Source of the DNA: JBCBGF01 sp038526915
GTDB taxonomy: Bacteria > Pseudomonadota > Alphaproteobacteria > Rhodobacterales > Rhodobacteraceae
Assembly: GCA_038526915.1 (NCBI GenBank)
Contig: JBCBGF010000004.1
Span: 186,001 to 250,000 of the forward strand
Direction of reading: 5' to 3'
DNA length: 64,000 nucleotides
How positions within the stretch are numbered: the stretch's first letter is position 1; each line of letters opens with the position of its first letter. Shown piece by piece: positions 42,327 to 50,825 of this stretch. The position numbers were made by a program, and so were the translations under genes. Below the pieces are notes generated by a model. The model did not search any database, had not been told where the DNA came from, and was given only the letters and a program-made list of their open reading frames with translations.

Positions 42327-43730
42327 TTACAAAGCGGATCCTAGGATCGCGAAGAACACGATCATCGCCAGACTCAGCCGGCTGATACCATCCTTCAGGG
42401 CAAAGATTATGGGATCATCCTCCATCTCACCGCGATGGGTTTTGAACACCGCGCGGCTGATCCAGTAAATCAGGATGAGGCAAATGCCCCACAGCGCACC
42501 GGGCATTCCGTACAGCACCTGCACCTCAGGCGACGAGATATAAAGGGCAAGGACCAGCACCGCCGCATAGCCCGAGGTCAGCGCCATCTGCGACATCAGG
42601 GGAAGGTCGGTCGTGCGATACCCGCGACCCTCGGCATCGGTTTTGCCCTGCGCCAGTGTGTCGACAAGCTCGGCCTGTCGTTTCATTGCCGCCAGCGCAA
42701 GGAAGATGAACACCGAAAACGCCAAGAGCCACACCGACAGCGGGATCGCCATTGCCGCGCCGCCTGCAACGATGCGCAGCGTATAGAGCCCGGCAAGCGT
42801 ACAGATATCGAGGATCGGGCGCTTTTTCAGCCCGAAGGAATAGAGGACGGTCACGACGTAATAGGCCGCAAGCACCCCAAGAAAGAGCGGGCCCACCGCG
42901 ACGCCGATCAATGCGCCTACCGCCAGAAGCGTCCAGCACATCCAGCGGCCATGGCTCAGCGACAGGTCACCTGAAGCGAAGGGACGGAACCGTTTGCGCG
43001 GATGCGCCCGGTCCGCGCCGAGATCCAAGAGATCGTTCAGCAGATAGACACTTGAGGCGACAAGGCTGAAGGCGAGAAAAGCCAGCATCGCCGTCACAAG
43101 GGTTGCTGCGTCCCACTGATGCGCAGCTAGGGCCGGAAGCACGACGAGCAGGTTCTTCAACCATTGATGCGGCCGCATCGCGCGCAGCATGTGCATGGCT
43201 TGCTGTTTTGGCTGGCCGATATGCGTCGCCGTTCCGGGATGGGCCTCGGCTTCGGCACGCAGTGCGGCGCCGGCATCAAGTGTCACAAGATGCCCGGCGT
43301 GTCGCCACAGATCCCCCTGCGCGTCGTCGCCCAGATAGATATGGCCGCTGTTGGCACTGGCCTGGTCCGCACCCCAAACGCCATCGAAACGACTAAGGTG
43401 ATCCGCAACGCGCTGGGCCAGGGCGGGCTCGTGCTCGGAATAGAGATAAACCGGCGTGCCGTCCGCGCGCGCCTCGTCGATTAGATCCAGCGCGGCTTGG
43501 GAATAGGCAAGTCGCGCGGGGTCGAGCGCATCGTCGGCCTGCTGCTCGGGCGGATCCCCGTCGATCCGCCGTGCGAGTGCCGCGACATAGCCCGCACGCC
43601 GCGCCCAGGCGCGTTCGTCCGCGATGCGGTTTGAGATCAGCCCTCCCTCAAGCGACACCACCAAGGGTGGGCTGCCTGCGGGCGTCGCGCTGACACGCAT
43701 GTTGCGATCGTTCTGATCGATCTGGTTCAC
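42327..43730 (-). CDS. UbiA-type prenyltransferase with degenerate HAD domain (DPPR-synthase-like)
   Basis: Fusion of 467 residues. The first 170 residues resemble a HAD phosphatase but the usual DxDGT motif reads VSLEGGLIS, so both catalytic Asp are lost. From about 180 the UbiA membrane domain begins with RAMRPHQWLKNLLVVLPALA, contains VYLLNDLLDLGADRAHPRKR (N-D-x-x-D-x-x-x-D) and YSFGLKKRPILDI, with about eight spans. This resembles decaprenyl-phosphate phosphoribosyltransferase and its relatives, which supply prenyl-linked sugars for envelope glycans. It neighbours three glycosyltransferases. Confidence 0.85.
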   Translation of the reverse strand: MNQIDQNDRNMRVSATPAGSPPLVVSLEGGLISNRIADERAWARRAGYVAALARRIDGDPPEQQADDALDPARLAYSQAALDLIDEARADGTPVYLYSEHEPALAQRVADHLSRFDGVWGADQASANSGHIYLGDDAQGDLWRHAGHLVTLDAGAALRAEAEAHPGTATHIGQPKQQAMHMLRAMRPHQWLKNLLVVLPALAAHQWDAATLVTAMLAFLAFSLVASSVYLLNDLLDLGADRAHPRKRFRPFASGDLSLSHGRWMCWTLLAVGALIGVAVGPLFLGVLAAYYVVTVLYSFGLKKRPILDICTLAGLYTLRIVAGGAAMAIPLSVWLLAFSVFIFLALAAMKRQAELVDTLAQGKTDAEGRGYRTTDLPLMSQMALTSGYAAVLVLALYISSPEVQVLYGMPGALWGICLILIYWISRAVFKTHRGEMEDDPIIFALKDGISRLSLAMIVFFAILGSAL

Positions 43731-43859
43731 GTCGGTGATGTCCTACTCGTCTCGCACTTGCCCATAGCGCCGGTTTTTCCGGCATACCGGGTGTATTTTC
43801 TGGCATTTTAGCGTGCAATCGCAGGTAACGGAAGCGTTGCGGCGCCAGCACCCCCGTTT

Positions 43860-45665
43860 CTAGGACGCGGGGACTTGTGCAAACCCGACAGCAGCAGTGG
43901 GATCCAGCGGCAACCGTCGGAACCCGAGCGCATTGATCCCCGCGCCGCCCGGCTGCAAATCCTGTGCATGTGCGATGAGCGCGCGCCCGCAGAAAATGAC
44001 CGTGTGCGGCGCGTGATCGGCTGTTTGCAGCGCCTGTGCGATGGTTGCCGGGCCGACGTCAGCATCCCCAATAACCAGGAGGTCGGGCTGGTAGCCGACA
44101 AGAACATCCGTCAAATCATCCTGTTCCAGCCAATCAACGCCAGATACCCCGTTTTCCTCCAGCACCCGCATAGCCGCCGCCCGGATATCCCCGATCTCGC
44201 TCACAGCGATTGCGACCTCCGGCATCGCAAGCCGCATCCGCGCTGCCAGAAACCCGCACCCCGTGCCGACCTCAAGATACCGCGCGCCCCCGCCCATCAG
44301 ACCGGGCAAGTTGCGCGCTAGGTTGCGCTGGAACTTGCCGGTCTCGATCTGCAAGAGCGCGGCGGGGCTGAATATCCGGGGGTCCGCGGGCAGGCGCACA
44401 CCGTGATTGGGCGTCCAGGCCAGAGGCGGATCTTCAGTTAGGTCGAGAGGGCCCGACACGTAAAGATCCGTTGGGGCCAGAACGCGCTCTTCCGGGGGTC
44501 TTTCGATCTGGATCTTGCGCGCACCGGCAGCGCGGGCCTCGATGGCGGACATGTTGGCCGCGATCTTTTCAGGATCACGCTCTTTCGGCGGCTTGGCGGA
44601 GACTTGGGTGATCGGGATCGATCCCGCCTGCTTTAAGTCCTCAACAAAAGCCGCGTATTCCGGGGTGCCCTTGAACGTCGCCAGTGTGGCCTCTGCCCGC
44701 TCAACCGCTGCGGTGTGAAGCCTCGACAGCTCGGGATCGGCCAAGAGGGCCGCAATGATCCGATCGCGATCGGCCTTGTAGCGCAGCATCGTTTCATCGC
44801 GTACTTCGTTGCGGTCCTGAAGGGCCCAGTATTCGCTATTGTACTTGTCTTTCTTGTTGTTGACGTTGCCGCGGAACCGGCGGATCGCGTAGGCATCCAT
44901 CGACTTGACGGCGTAGTGGTTCATCTGCGCCCAGTCATAGCCCACCGTCCGCACGATCGAGCGCCAGCCGCGGAACTTGAAGTAGTCCTCTATCGCACGG
45001 CCCGAGCCGTTCAACCATTTGATCTGGTCGGGATAGTCGGTGTCGAGGACCTTGTTGCGGAACTTGGGCCGGTGGATGCCCAGCTTCCATTTCTCGGGAT
45101 CGAACTGAAACAGGGTTTTGACGCCCCAGCCCTTGTTCCACATGGGCGGGGCCGCCTTGAGGTATTGTTCCGTCACCGGTGCGCGCGACCAATCCTGAAC
45201 ACCGCCAGACCCAAAGATGCGCCAGGTCACCACGATCCCTTGCGCGTCTTCCGCCTTGACCGCATCGATCAGGCCATCCAGCCGACCGTCGCCCAGACGC
45301 AGGCACAGGAACTCATCGGCGTCGAACACCATGACCCAATCGCTGTTCTGAACGGCGGGCTCGTCCTGGGCCAGTTTGATGGCCGAGGGCTGGGGCTTTA
45401 CCCCCTCGGGCACATCGTTCAGGCGGTGCTGGACAAGGCCCATCTCCTGCATCCGGCGCAGCATGGCGTCGGTGCCATCGGTGCAATCGTTCGTATAGAT
45501 CACGAAATCGGTGAAGCCGACGGCCATGTGATGGGCGACCCATTCGATCACATAGGGCCCTTCGTCCTTCATCATCGACACGGCGGTGACACGGCCATGC
45601 GGGCTCACATTCGGACGCAGGTCCGGTGCCTCTCGCATCGTTAGTGTTTCTGCTGTGCTCGTCAT
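43860..45665 (-). CDS. Glycosyltransferase (GT2/GT92-like) fused to a methyltransferase-like domain
   Basis: Protein of 601 residues. N-terminal glycosyltransferase: VSMMKDEGPYVIEWVAHHMA, FVIYTNDCTDGTDAML and the DxD site in WVMVFDADEFLCL; then a helical linker. The last 150 residues have a methyltransferase-type motif I, ARYLEVGTGCGFLAARM, and LLVIGDADVGP. It is organised like the fusion at 17678-19300 but is not a close copy. The sugar and acceptor are unknown; the context is a small glycan gene cluster. Confidence 0.85.
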   Translation of the reverse strand: MTSTAETLTMREAPDLRPNVSPHGRVTAVSMMKDEGPYVIEWVAHHMAVGFTDFVIYTNDCTDGTDAMLRRMQEMGLVQHRLNDVPEGVKPQPSAIKLAQDEPAVQNSDWVMVFDADEFLCLRLGDGRLDGLIDAVKAEDAQGIVVTWRIFGSGGVQDWSRAPVTEQYLKAAPPMWNKGWGVKTLFQFDPEKWKLGIHRPKFRNKVLDTDYPDQIKWLNGSGRAIEDYFKFRGWRSIVRTVGYDWAQMNHYAVKSMDAYAIRRFRGNVNNKKDKYNSEYWALQDRNEVRDETMLRYKADRDRIIAALLADPELSRLHTAAVERAEATLATFKGTPEYAAFVEDLKQAGSIPITQVSAKPPKERDPEKIAANMSAIEARAAGARKIQIERPPEERVLAPTDLYVSGPLDLTEDPPLAWTPNHGVRLPADPRIFSPAALLQIETGKFQRNLARNLPGLMGGGARYLEVGTGCGFLAARMRLAMPEVAIAVSEIGDIRAAAMRVLEENGVSGVDWLEQDDLTDVLVGYQPDLLVIGDADVGPATIAQALQTADHAPHTVIFCGRALIAHAQDLQPGGAGINALGFRRLPLDPTAAVGFAQVPAS

Positions 45666-45814
45666 GTCGCCCGTTGCCCCGGCGTCTTTGCCTTGTCCGG
45701 GATCGCAACAGGCTTAGCACGAGCGGGTTTACCGAGGAAACCGCCTGCTGGACACAGATTGCCGGTTCCGGCATGGTCGGTCCAAAGATCGGACCACCGG
45801 CGACAGGCGACCCC

Positions 45815-46633
45815 ATGACACCCCCCGAAAGACGGCCCGTAGCCTCGCTCTGGATCGGTACGCGGCTGCATTACCTCAACCAGCTGTGCCTGCTCAGCCA
45901 TGTGCGCCACGGGCATCCGACGACGCTCTATTGCACCGACGCCGTCGACAACGTGCCCAACGGCATTGCGGTGCGCCCGGCATCCGAGATCATGGAGATC
46001 GACCGCGATCTGGTCGAACGCACGAGTGCCTCGTTTCTGTCCAACGTCTTTCGCTACAAGATGATTCAGGCGACCGGGGCGGTGTGGATCGACTGTGACG
46101 CCTTTTGTAGACAGCCCTTTCCCGATGAGATGGATCATATCTACGCAGGGCACGGATTTCGCGGCGCACTGAATTGCGGCGTTGTCTCAATCCCGCGCAA
46201 AGGTGCGCTGATGGATATGCTTCTCGACTACTACGAGAACCTGCCCGACGCCCCCCCGTGGTTTAACGACCGGCAGCGTGCGCGGCTGGCCAAGCAACCG
46301 ACAGACTGGCCCCATGCGGCGCGGATCTACAAGGCCGAGCGGACGGCTTTTGGGCCACAGGCGTTCACGTACTTCGCCAAGCAAACCGGCGACTATGCCC
46401 AAGCGCTCAGCCACGATTACCTCTACCCCGTGCCGTTTCAGTTGAACGATATCTTTTATGACCCCCATGGCCGGGTTGAGGGGCATTTCACCGACAACAC
46501 CCTGTCGGTGCATCTCTATACGAACGGTACACGGCCCTGGTGGCGGCGCAATCCACCACTGCCGGGCTCTTACGCGGCCCGGATGTGTGAAGAGATCGGG
46601 GTGGACCCGAAAGCAGCGTTGGAAAAGGGCTAG
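45815..46633 (+). CDS. DxD glycosyltransferase (GT32-like)
   Basis: Protein of 272 residues with VASLWIGTRLHYLNQLCLLS at the start, VFRYKMIQATGAVWIDCDAF (DxD: D-C-D) and NCGVVSIPRKGALMDMLLD, the order seen in GT32/Gb3-synthase-like transferases. ATG 45815 is chosen since the frame upstream overlaps the divergent gene 43860-45665. It converges on the next glycosyltransferase gene with a 4 nt overlap. Confidence 0.8.
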   Translation: MTPPERRPVASLWIGTRLHYLNQLCLLSHVRHGHPTTLYCTDAVDNVPNGIAVRPASEIMEIDRDLVERTSASFLSNVFRYKMIQATGAVWIDCDAFCRQPFPDEMDHIYAGHGFRGALNCGVVSIPRKGALMDMLLDYYENLPDAPPWFNDRQRARLAKQPTDWPHAARIYKAERTAFGPQAFTYFAKQTGDYAQALSHDYLYPVPFQLNDIFYDPHGRVEGHFTDNTLSVHLYTNGTRPWWRRNPPLPGSYAARMCEEIGVDPKAALEKG

Positions 46634-47667
46634 CGGCCCGCTTCTGCCACGATGCGCAGCATGGTGCGGGCCGTCGCATCGTCGGGCGGCACGCTGTCTG
46701 GCAACAAGCTTAACCGCGTGTAAAGGCGCGCCTCGGCTGGTTTGCGAAGCTGTTTTTCGATTTGAGCGCGGTGATTGGCAACACAAGCGTCATGCGCTTC
46801 GGCGACACCGGGCAAAGCGCGCAGCTCGGTAAGGCGGGCCTGCATCGCATCTTCGTGGCGCAGGATGGAAGCGTCCTCCACGGTGTTTAAATTCCGCTCG
46901 GCCCAGTACGCAGCATCGACGTCCTTGTCGCGACGGTTCGGCAGGCCGCGGCGGCGTTTGACCAGAAAGTCCTCGGCGGACCGCAACGAATAGTGATTGA
47001 GCTGCACGAGGGACGTTCCGCACTGATCCGGCTTGAGAAGGATCTGGTCGTCGTCCTGCGCAAACGCCTCGCCCAGCGCATCACCCGATCCATCGACCCA
47101 TACCGGCAGCCGCTTGGACGCGCCGCGTCGCTTTGGTCGGTGGATGCCTGGGCGAGAAAACAGGGCCGGGTCATTGCGGTAGAGTGTCTTGAAGAACCGC
47201 GATGCTGCGGGGAACACCATCCGCTCCGGGGCTGCGCGCTGAAACCGCTGCGTCACCGGGCGGTCATCGAACTGCATATAGCCGCTGCTGCCAAAAAGCC
47301 GCCATCCCAGCGCGAAGGCATCCGCAGCGGGTGCCGCGGCCACCAGATCCGGCAAGGTGGCCAGCGGCGCGCGCAAGTTCACGAACTCATCGCAATCGAT
47401 CCCCAACACCCAGTCAGCGGCAGCATAGGCGGCACTTTTTCGGGCGGCCCGCAGAATAGGCCACTGCACCGATCGCCCTTTCGGTGTGAAGGGGGCGTGC
47501 GTGATCGTGCCGGCGCGATGCAACCGGTCCAACAGCGCGTCCGTCCCGTCATCGCAGTCGTTGGAATAGATCAGAAAGCTGGTCACACCCAACGCCTGAT
47601 GGTGCGCCACCCATTCGAGCACAAAGGGCCCTTCGTTGCGCATGGTGGTTATGATCAAGATGTTCAA
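46630..47667 (-). CDS. Glycosyltransferase (GT2/GT92-like)
   Basis: About 346 residues from TTG 47667, which places the first beta strand (NILIITTMRNEGPFVLEWVA) at the N-terminus as in relatives; an upstream start is possible. Further motifs: FLIYSNDCDDGTDALLDRLH and DWVLGIDCDEFVNL (DxD). No methyltransferase tail is present, unlike the neighbour at 43860. Divergent from sppA. Confidence 0.83.
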   Translation of the reverse strand: MNILIITTMRNEGPFVLEWVAHHQALGVTSFLIYSNDCDDGTDALLDRLHRAGTITHAPFTPKGRSVQWPILRAARKSAAYAAADWVLGIDCDEFVNLRAPLATLPDLVAAAPAADAFALGWRLFGSSGYMQFDDRPVTQRFQRAAPERMVFPAASRFFKTLYRNDPALFSRPGIHRPKRRGASKRLPVWVDGSGDALGEAFAQDDDQILLKPDQCGTSLVQLNHYSLRSAEDFLVKRRRGLPNRRDKDVDAAYWAERNLNTVEDASILRHEDAMQARLTELRALPGVAEAHDACVANHRAQIEKQLRKPAEARLYTRLSLLPDSVPPDDATARTMLRIVAEAGR

Positions 47668-47817
47668 AACTGCGCAGGCCCCGATTTGTTTTGCGCCATG
47701 AAGCCCGGCGCGCGGCAGACAAGTCAAGCGACCGGAAATGTCACAATGAGGCCAGATGTCGGATAAGTTGCAGGCCAATGCCTTGTTGCGCCCGACCACT
47801 CACTCTACATCGGTCCC

Positions 47818-48618
47818 ATGAAGCGCTTTATCCCCTTCATGAAAAAGGACCCGCTGGTCGCGGTCATCCGGTTGCAGGGCGTTATCGCTTCGGGCGGGCG
47901 CGGTGCATCGGCGCTGAACGACGCAGGGCTGGCCCCGATGATCGAACGTGCTTTTCGGCGCGGCAAGCCCGTTGCCGTCGCACTGGTCATCAACTCCCCC
48001 GGCGGAAGCCCCGCGCAATCGTCGCTGATCGCGGCGCGGGTGCGGCGCTTGTCGGAAGAGACCAAGGTGCCTGTCTTTGCCTTTGTCGAAGACGTCGCGG
48101 CATCGGGCGGCTATTGGCTGGCGACCGCGGCGGAAGAGATTTGGGTCGACGAAAACTCGATAGTGGGCTCGATTGGCGTAATCTCTGCGGGCTTTGGCCT
48201 GCACGGGTTCATTGAGCGCTATGGCATCGAACGCCGCGTCTACACGGCAGGCAAATCCAAGAGCATGGCCGACCCGTTCAAGCCGGAAAACGCGGAAGAT
48301 GTGGCCCGGATCAAGGACCTGCAGGAAACGATCCACGCCAGTTTCATCTCGCAGGTGAAGACGCGCCGCGGTGACAAGCTTGCCGATGGCGACCTCTTCA
48401 CCGGCGAAATCTGGGTGGGCGACAAGGCGCGCGAGGTGGGCCTTGTGGATGGCGTTGGGCACCTCGTCCCAAAGATGAAGGAAAAGTTCGGCGACAAGGT
48501 GCGCCTCGTGCCCTACCAAACACGGCGGCCCTTGCTTGCGCGTTTTGGGATGTCGGTGATCGACGCGGGCATCAGCACACTGGAAGAACGGGCGCACTAC
48601 GCCCGCTATGGTCTGTGA
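47818..48618 (+). CDS. sppA: Signal peptide peptidase SppA-like S49 peptidase
   Basis: Serine protease of 266 residues, short single-domain form. Visible are VALVINSPGGSPAQSSLIAA, VEDVAASGGYWLATAA with the nucleophile Ser, VGSIGVISAGFG, and YTAGKSKSMADPFKP with the catalytic Lys. There is no N-terminal membrane helix in the called protein, so it may be peripheral or anchored otherwise. It is followed after 3 nt by a tiny zinc-ribbon gene. Confidence 0.93.
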   Translation: MKRFIPFMKKDPLVAVIRLQGVIASGGRGASALNDAGLAPMIERAFRRGKPVAVALVINSPGGSPAQSSLIAARVRRLSEETKVPVFAFVEDVAASGGYWLATAAEEIWVDENSIVGSIGVISAGFGLHGFIERYGIERRVYTAGKSKSMADPFKPENAEDVARIKDLQETIHASFISQVKTRRGDKLADGDLFTGEIWVGDKAREVGLVDGVGHLVPKMKEKFGDKVRLVPYQTRRPLLARFGMSVIDAGISTLEERAHYARYGL

Positions 48619-48621
48619 TCG

Positions 48622-48774
48622 TTGATCCAGGTTGTCGCCCTTTTTCTGGTTGCCATGCTGGTGCTCGCGGTCATTGGGCGGTTCCGCAAGCTGCCGAAGT
48701 CCCGCAAGAAATGCCCGGAATGCGGGCGGTATCGCATTGGCAAAGGGCAATGCCCTTGCGGCAAGGGCCGCTGA
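48622..48774 (+). CDS. Tiny membrane protein with C-terminal zinc ribbon
   Basis: A 50-residue frame from TTG 48622 to TGA at 48772-48774. It has one membrane helix (IQVVALFLVAMLVLAVIGRF) and a basic tail with four cysteines arranged as CPECGRYRIGKGQCPCGKGR (CxxC...CxC), a compact zinc ribbon. It fits neatly between sppA (3 nt) and the exchanger gene (3 nt). I know no function; the arrangement suggests co-expression with SppA. Confidence 0.75.
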   Translation: MIQVVALFLVAMLVLAVIGRFRKLPKSRKKCPECGRYRIGKGQCPCGKGR

Positions 48775-48777
48775 ACG

Positions 48778-49734
48778 TTGGCTGATTTCCTGATCGCGGG
48801 CCTTGGGCTGGTGATCCTGCTGCTGGCAGGTGACGCACTGGTGCGGGGGGCGGTGAACACCTCACTGCGGCTAGGTGTGCCGGCCTTGATCGTGTCGTTG
48901 ACGATCGTTGCCTTCGGCACCTCGGCACCAGAGCTATTGATCGCCATCAGCGCGATTGACGATGGCGCACCGGGCCTGGCCATCGGCAACGTCGTGGGCT
49001 CCAACACAGCGAACATCCTGTTGGTTCTGGGCGTCCCTGCCCTTTTGGCCGGTTTGCACACATCACAATGCGATACCCGCAAGAGCTATGTGATCATGCT
49101 GGCGGTGTCCGTCTTGTTCATCGCCATCTGTTTCTTCCGTCCCATCACATGGGTCCACGGACTTGTCCTCCTCAGCGTTCTGGCCGTGATCCTGGGCGAC
49201 CAATTTCGCGAGGCACTGGCCCACAGGAACGCCGCAAAAGAGGATGAGGAAGAAGAGGTTGAGGGGGCGGACCCCGATATGCCCTGGTGGAAGATCATCG
49301 TGTTTCTGGTGCTGGGCTTGATCGGCCTGCCGCTTGGCGCGGATCTTCTGGTGGACAGCTCGGTTTCGATCGCGCGCACCTTTGGGGTAACCGAAACCGT
49401 TATCGGCCTGACACTTGTCGCCATCGGCACATCGCTGCCCGAACTTGCGACCACGGTTATGGCCGCCTTCCGCAAGCAAGCGGATGTGGCCCTGGGCAAC
49501 GTCATCGGGTCGAATATGTTCAACCTACTGGCGATCATCGGCATCGCCAGTTTTGTGGGCAAGATCCCGGTGGATCCGAACTTCCTGAAGATCGACCTGT
49601 GGGTGATGCTGGGCGCATCGCTGTTGCTTGCCCCGTTCGTTTTCTCCAACACGCGCAACTTGACCAAACTTTGGGGCATCGGCTTTGTGGTGGCTTACGT
49701 GATCTATCTGTCGTTTGTAGTTGCCCATGGCTGA
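48778..49734 (+). CDS. Calcium/sodium antiporter, CaCA family (YrbG-like)
   Basis: Membrane exchanger of 318 residues with about ten spans. Both alpha repeats are clear: GTSAPELLIAISAID with GNVVGSNTANILLV in the first half and GTSLPELATTVMAAF with GNVIGSNMFNLLAI in the second, carrying the ion-binding Glu and Asn residues. An acidic loop (KEDEEEEVEG) separates the halves. Starts with TTG 48778. The end overlaps the SDR start by 8 nt. Confidence 0.93.
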   Translation: MADFLIAGLGLVILLLAGDALVRGAVNTSLRLGVPALIVSLTIVAFGTSAPELLIAISAIDDGAPGLAIGNVVGSNTANILLVLGVPALLAGLHTSQCDTRKSYVIMLAVSVLFIAICFFRPITWVHGLVLLSVLAVILGDQFREALAHRNAAKEDEEEEVEGADPDMPWWKIIVFLVLGLIGLPLGADLLVDSSVSIARTFGVTETVIGLTLVAIGTSLPELATTVMAAFRKQADVALGNVIGSNMFNLLAIIGIASFVGKIPVDPNFLKIDLWVMLGASLLLAPFVFSNTRNLTKLWGIGFVVAYVIYLSFVVAHG

Positions 49735-50524
49735 TGTCGCGATCAAAGGACGGGCCTTGGTCACCGGCGGCGGCCTTCGGCTCGGGCGGACGATGGCCTT
49801 GTATCTGGCCGAGCGCGGCTTTGACGTGGCGGTGCATTACAACGCGTCGGCGGACCCCGCCCAGGACGTGGTCGACAGCATCCGCGCCATGGGCCGCACC
49901 GCCGTGGCCGTTCAGGCGGATCTTTTGGACGAGACGCAGGTGCAAGCCCTCGTCGCGGACGCGGCACACGGGCTTCAGGGGCCTCTGTCGGTGTTGGTGA
50001 ACAATGCATCGATCTTTGAATATGACACGCTCGCATCGGCCACGCGCACGTCATGGGACCGCCATCTTGAGTCGAACCTGCGCGCGCCGTTTGTCCTGAC
50101 CCAGAAATTCGCGGCGCAGGCCCCCCGCGCCGTTCCCGACGACGCGGGTGAGCCCGTGGCTCAGGGTCTCGTGGTGAACATGATCGACCAAAGGGTGCGC
50201 AAGCTCACGCCGGAGTTCATGACCTACACCATCGCCAAGATGGGTCTGTGGGCGATGACGCAGACGACGGCACAGGCCCTGGCGCCCGATATTCGGGTCA
50301 ACGCGATTGGCCCCGGCCCCACCCTTCAGGGCAGTCGGCAGAGCGCCAGGCACTTTGCCGACCAGCGCGCGGCAACGGTTCTGGCGCGCGGTGCCAATCC
50401 ATCGGACATCACTGCCGCGCTGGGATACTTTCTAGATGCACCAGCCGTCACGGGCCAACTTTTGTGCATCGACGGGGGCCAACACTTGGCCTGGGAAACG
50501 CCGGACGTTTTGGGGGTTGAGTGA
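49727..50524 (+). CDS. SDR oxidoreductase, FolM/pteridine-reductase-like
   Basis: Short-chain dehydrogenase of 265 residues. The cofactor motif TGGGLRLGRTMA (TGxxxRxG with Arg, NADPH type), LVNNASIFEYD and the active site YTIAKMGL are present, while the catalytic Ser region reads VNMIDQRV, the form seen in FolM and pteridine reductases. A role in dihydropterin or biopterin reduction is likely but not certain. ATG 49727 is used; an in-frame TTG lies at 49721. Confidence 0.82.
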   Translation: MADVAIKGRALVTGGGLRLGRTMALYLAERGFDVAVHYNASADPAQDVVDSIRAMGRTAVAVQADLLDETQVQALVADAAHGLQGPLSVLVNNASIFEYDTLASATRTSWDRHLESNLRAPFVLTQKFAAQAPRAVPDDAGEPVAQGLVVNMIDQRVRKLTPEFMTYTIAKMGLWAMTQTTAQALAPDIRVNAIGPGPTLQGSRQSARHFADQRAATVLARGANPSDITAALGYFLDAPAVTGQLLCIDGGQHLAWETPDVLGVE

Positions 50525-50558
50525 ACTTTGCCCGAAGCCGCGATTTGTCAATCAAGAC

Positions 50559-50575
50559 TTACACAGGCTGTGTAA
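50559..50575. promoter_or_regulatory. Palindrome TTACACAG-G-CTGTGTAA
   Basis: Perfect 8 bp inverted repeat with one central base, 34 nt after the SDR stop. It looks like an operator rather than a terminator, since the following T-rich stretch is interrupted. The regulator is unknown. Confidence 0.5.
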
Positions 50576-50745
50576 CGTTTAATTAATTGTTACGATTACT
50601 TGAATGTTTTCAGTGTTTTGACCTTCTGGCAAAAAATTTTCTCATATATTTCAATAGCTTGAAAAATTGCTTAAAAAATAAGCGGGCTCTGGAAGCCTCG
50701 AAAATCAAACGATAAAATGCCAAGGTCCAAAGCTTACCCGCAGGT

Positions 50746-50754
50746 TTATCCACA
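50746..50754 (+). promoter_or_regulatory. DnaA box consensus upstream of uvrC
   Basis: TTATCCACA is an exact match to TTATNCACA. Seven bases after it, TGGACAG gives an inverted weaker copy (CTGTCCACG on the other strand). It is 72 nt before the uvrC start. One or two boxes do not make an origin; it could mark DnaA control of uvrC. Confidence 0.5.
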
Positions 50755-50825
50755 GAATACGTGGACAGGTTTTCTCTTGTCCTCACTGAGATAAGGTTGC
50801 AGGCGAAATCCGGACTTAGGCGAAA

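Larger units (their letters stand above)
50525..50825. other. AT-rich intergenic region before uvrC
   Basis: This 301 bp gap is strikingly AT-rich for the window, with runs such as CAAAAAATTTTCTCATATAT and TTTAATTAATTG. It holds a palindrome (50559-50575), a DnaA-box consensus (50746-50754) and an inverted relative of it. No ORF worth calling is seen. It includes the uvrC promoter. Confidence 0.8.

Noticed and set aside
50525..50825. Possible chromosomal origin
   Set aside because: There is one exact DnaA box and one weak inverted copy, and no neighbouring dnaA, parAB, gidA, hemE or rho gene; too little for an origin.
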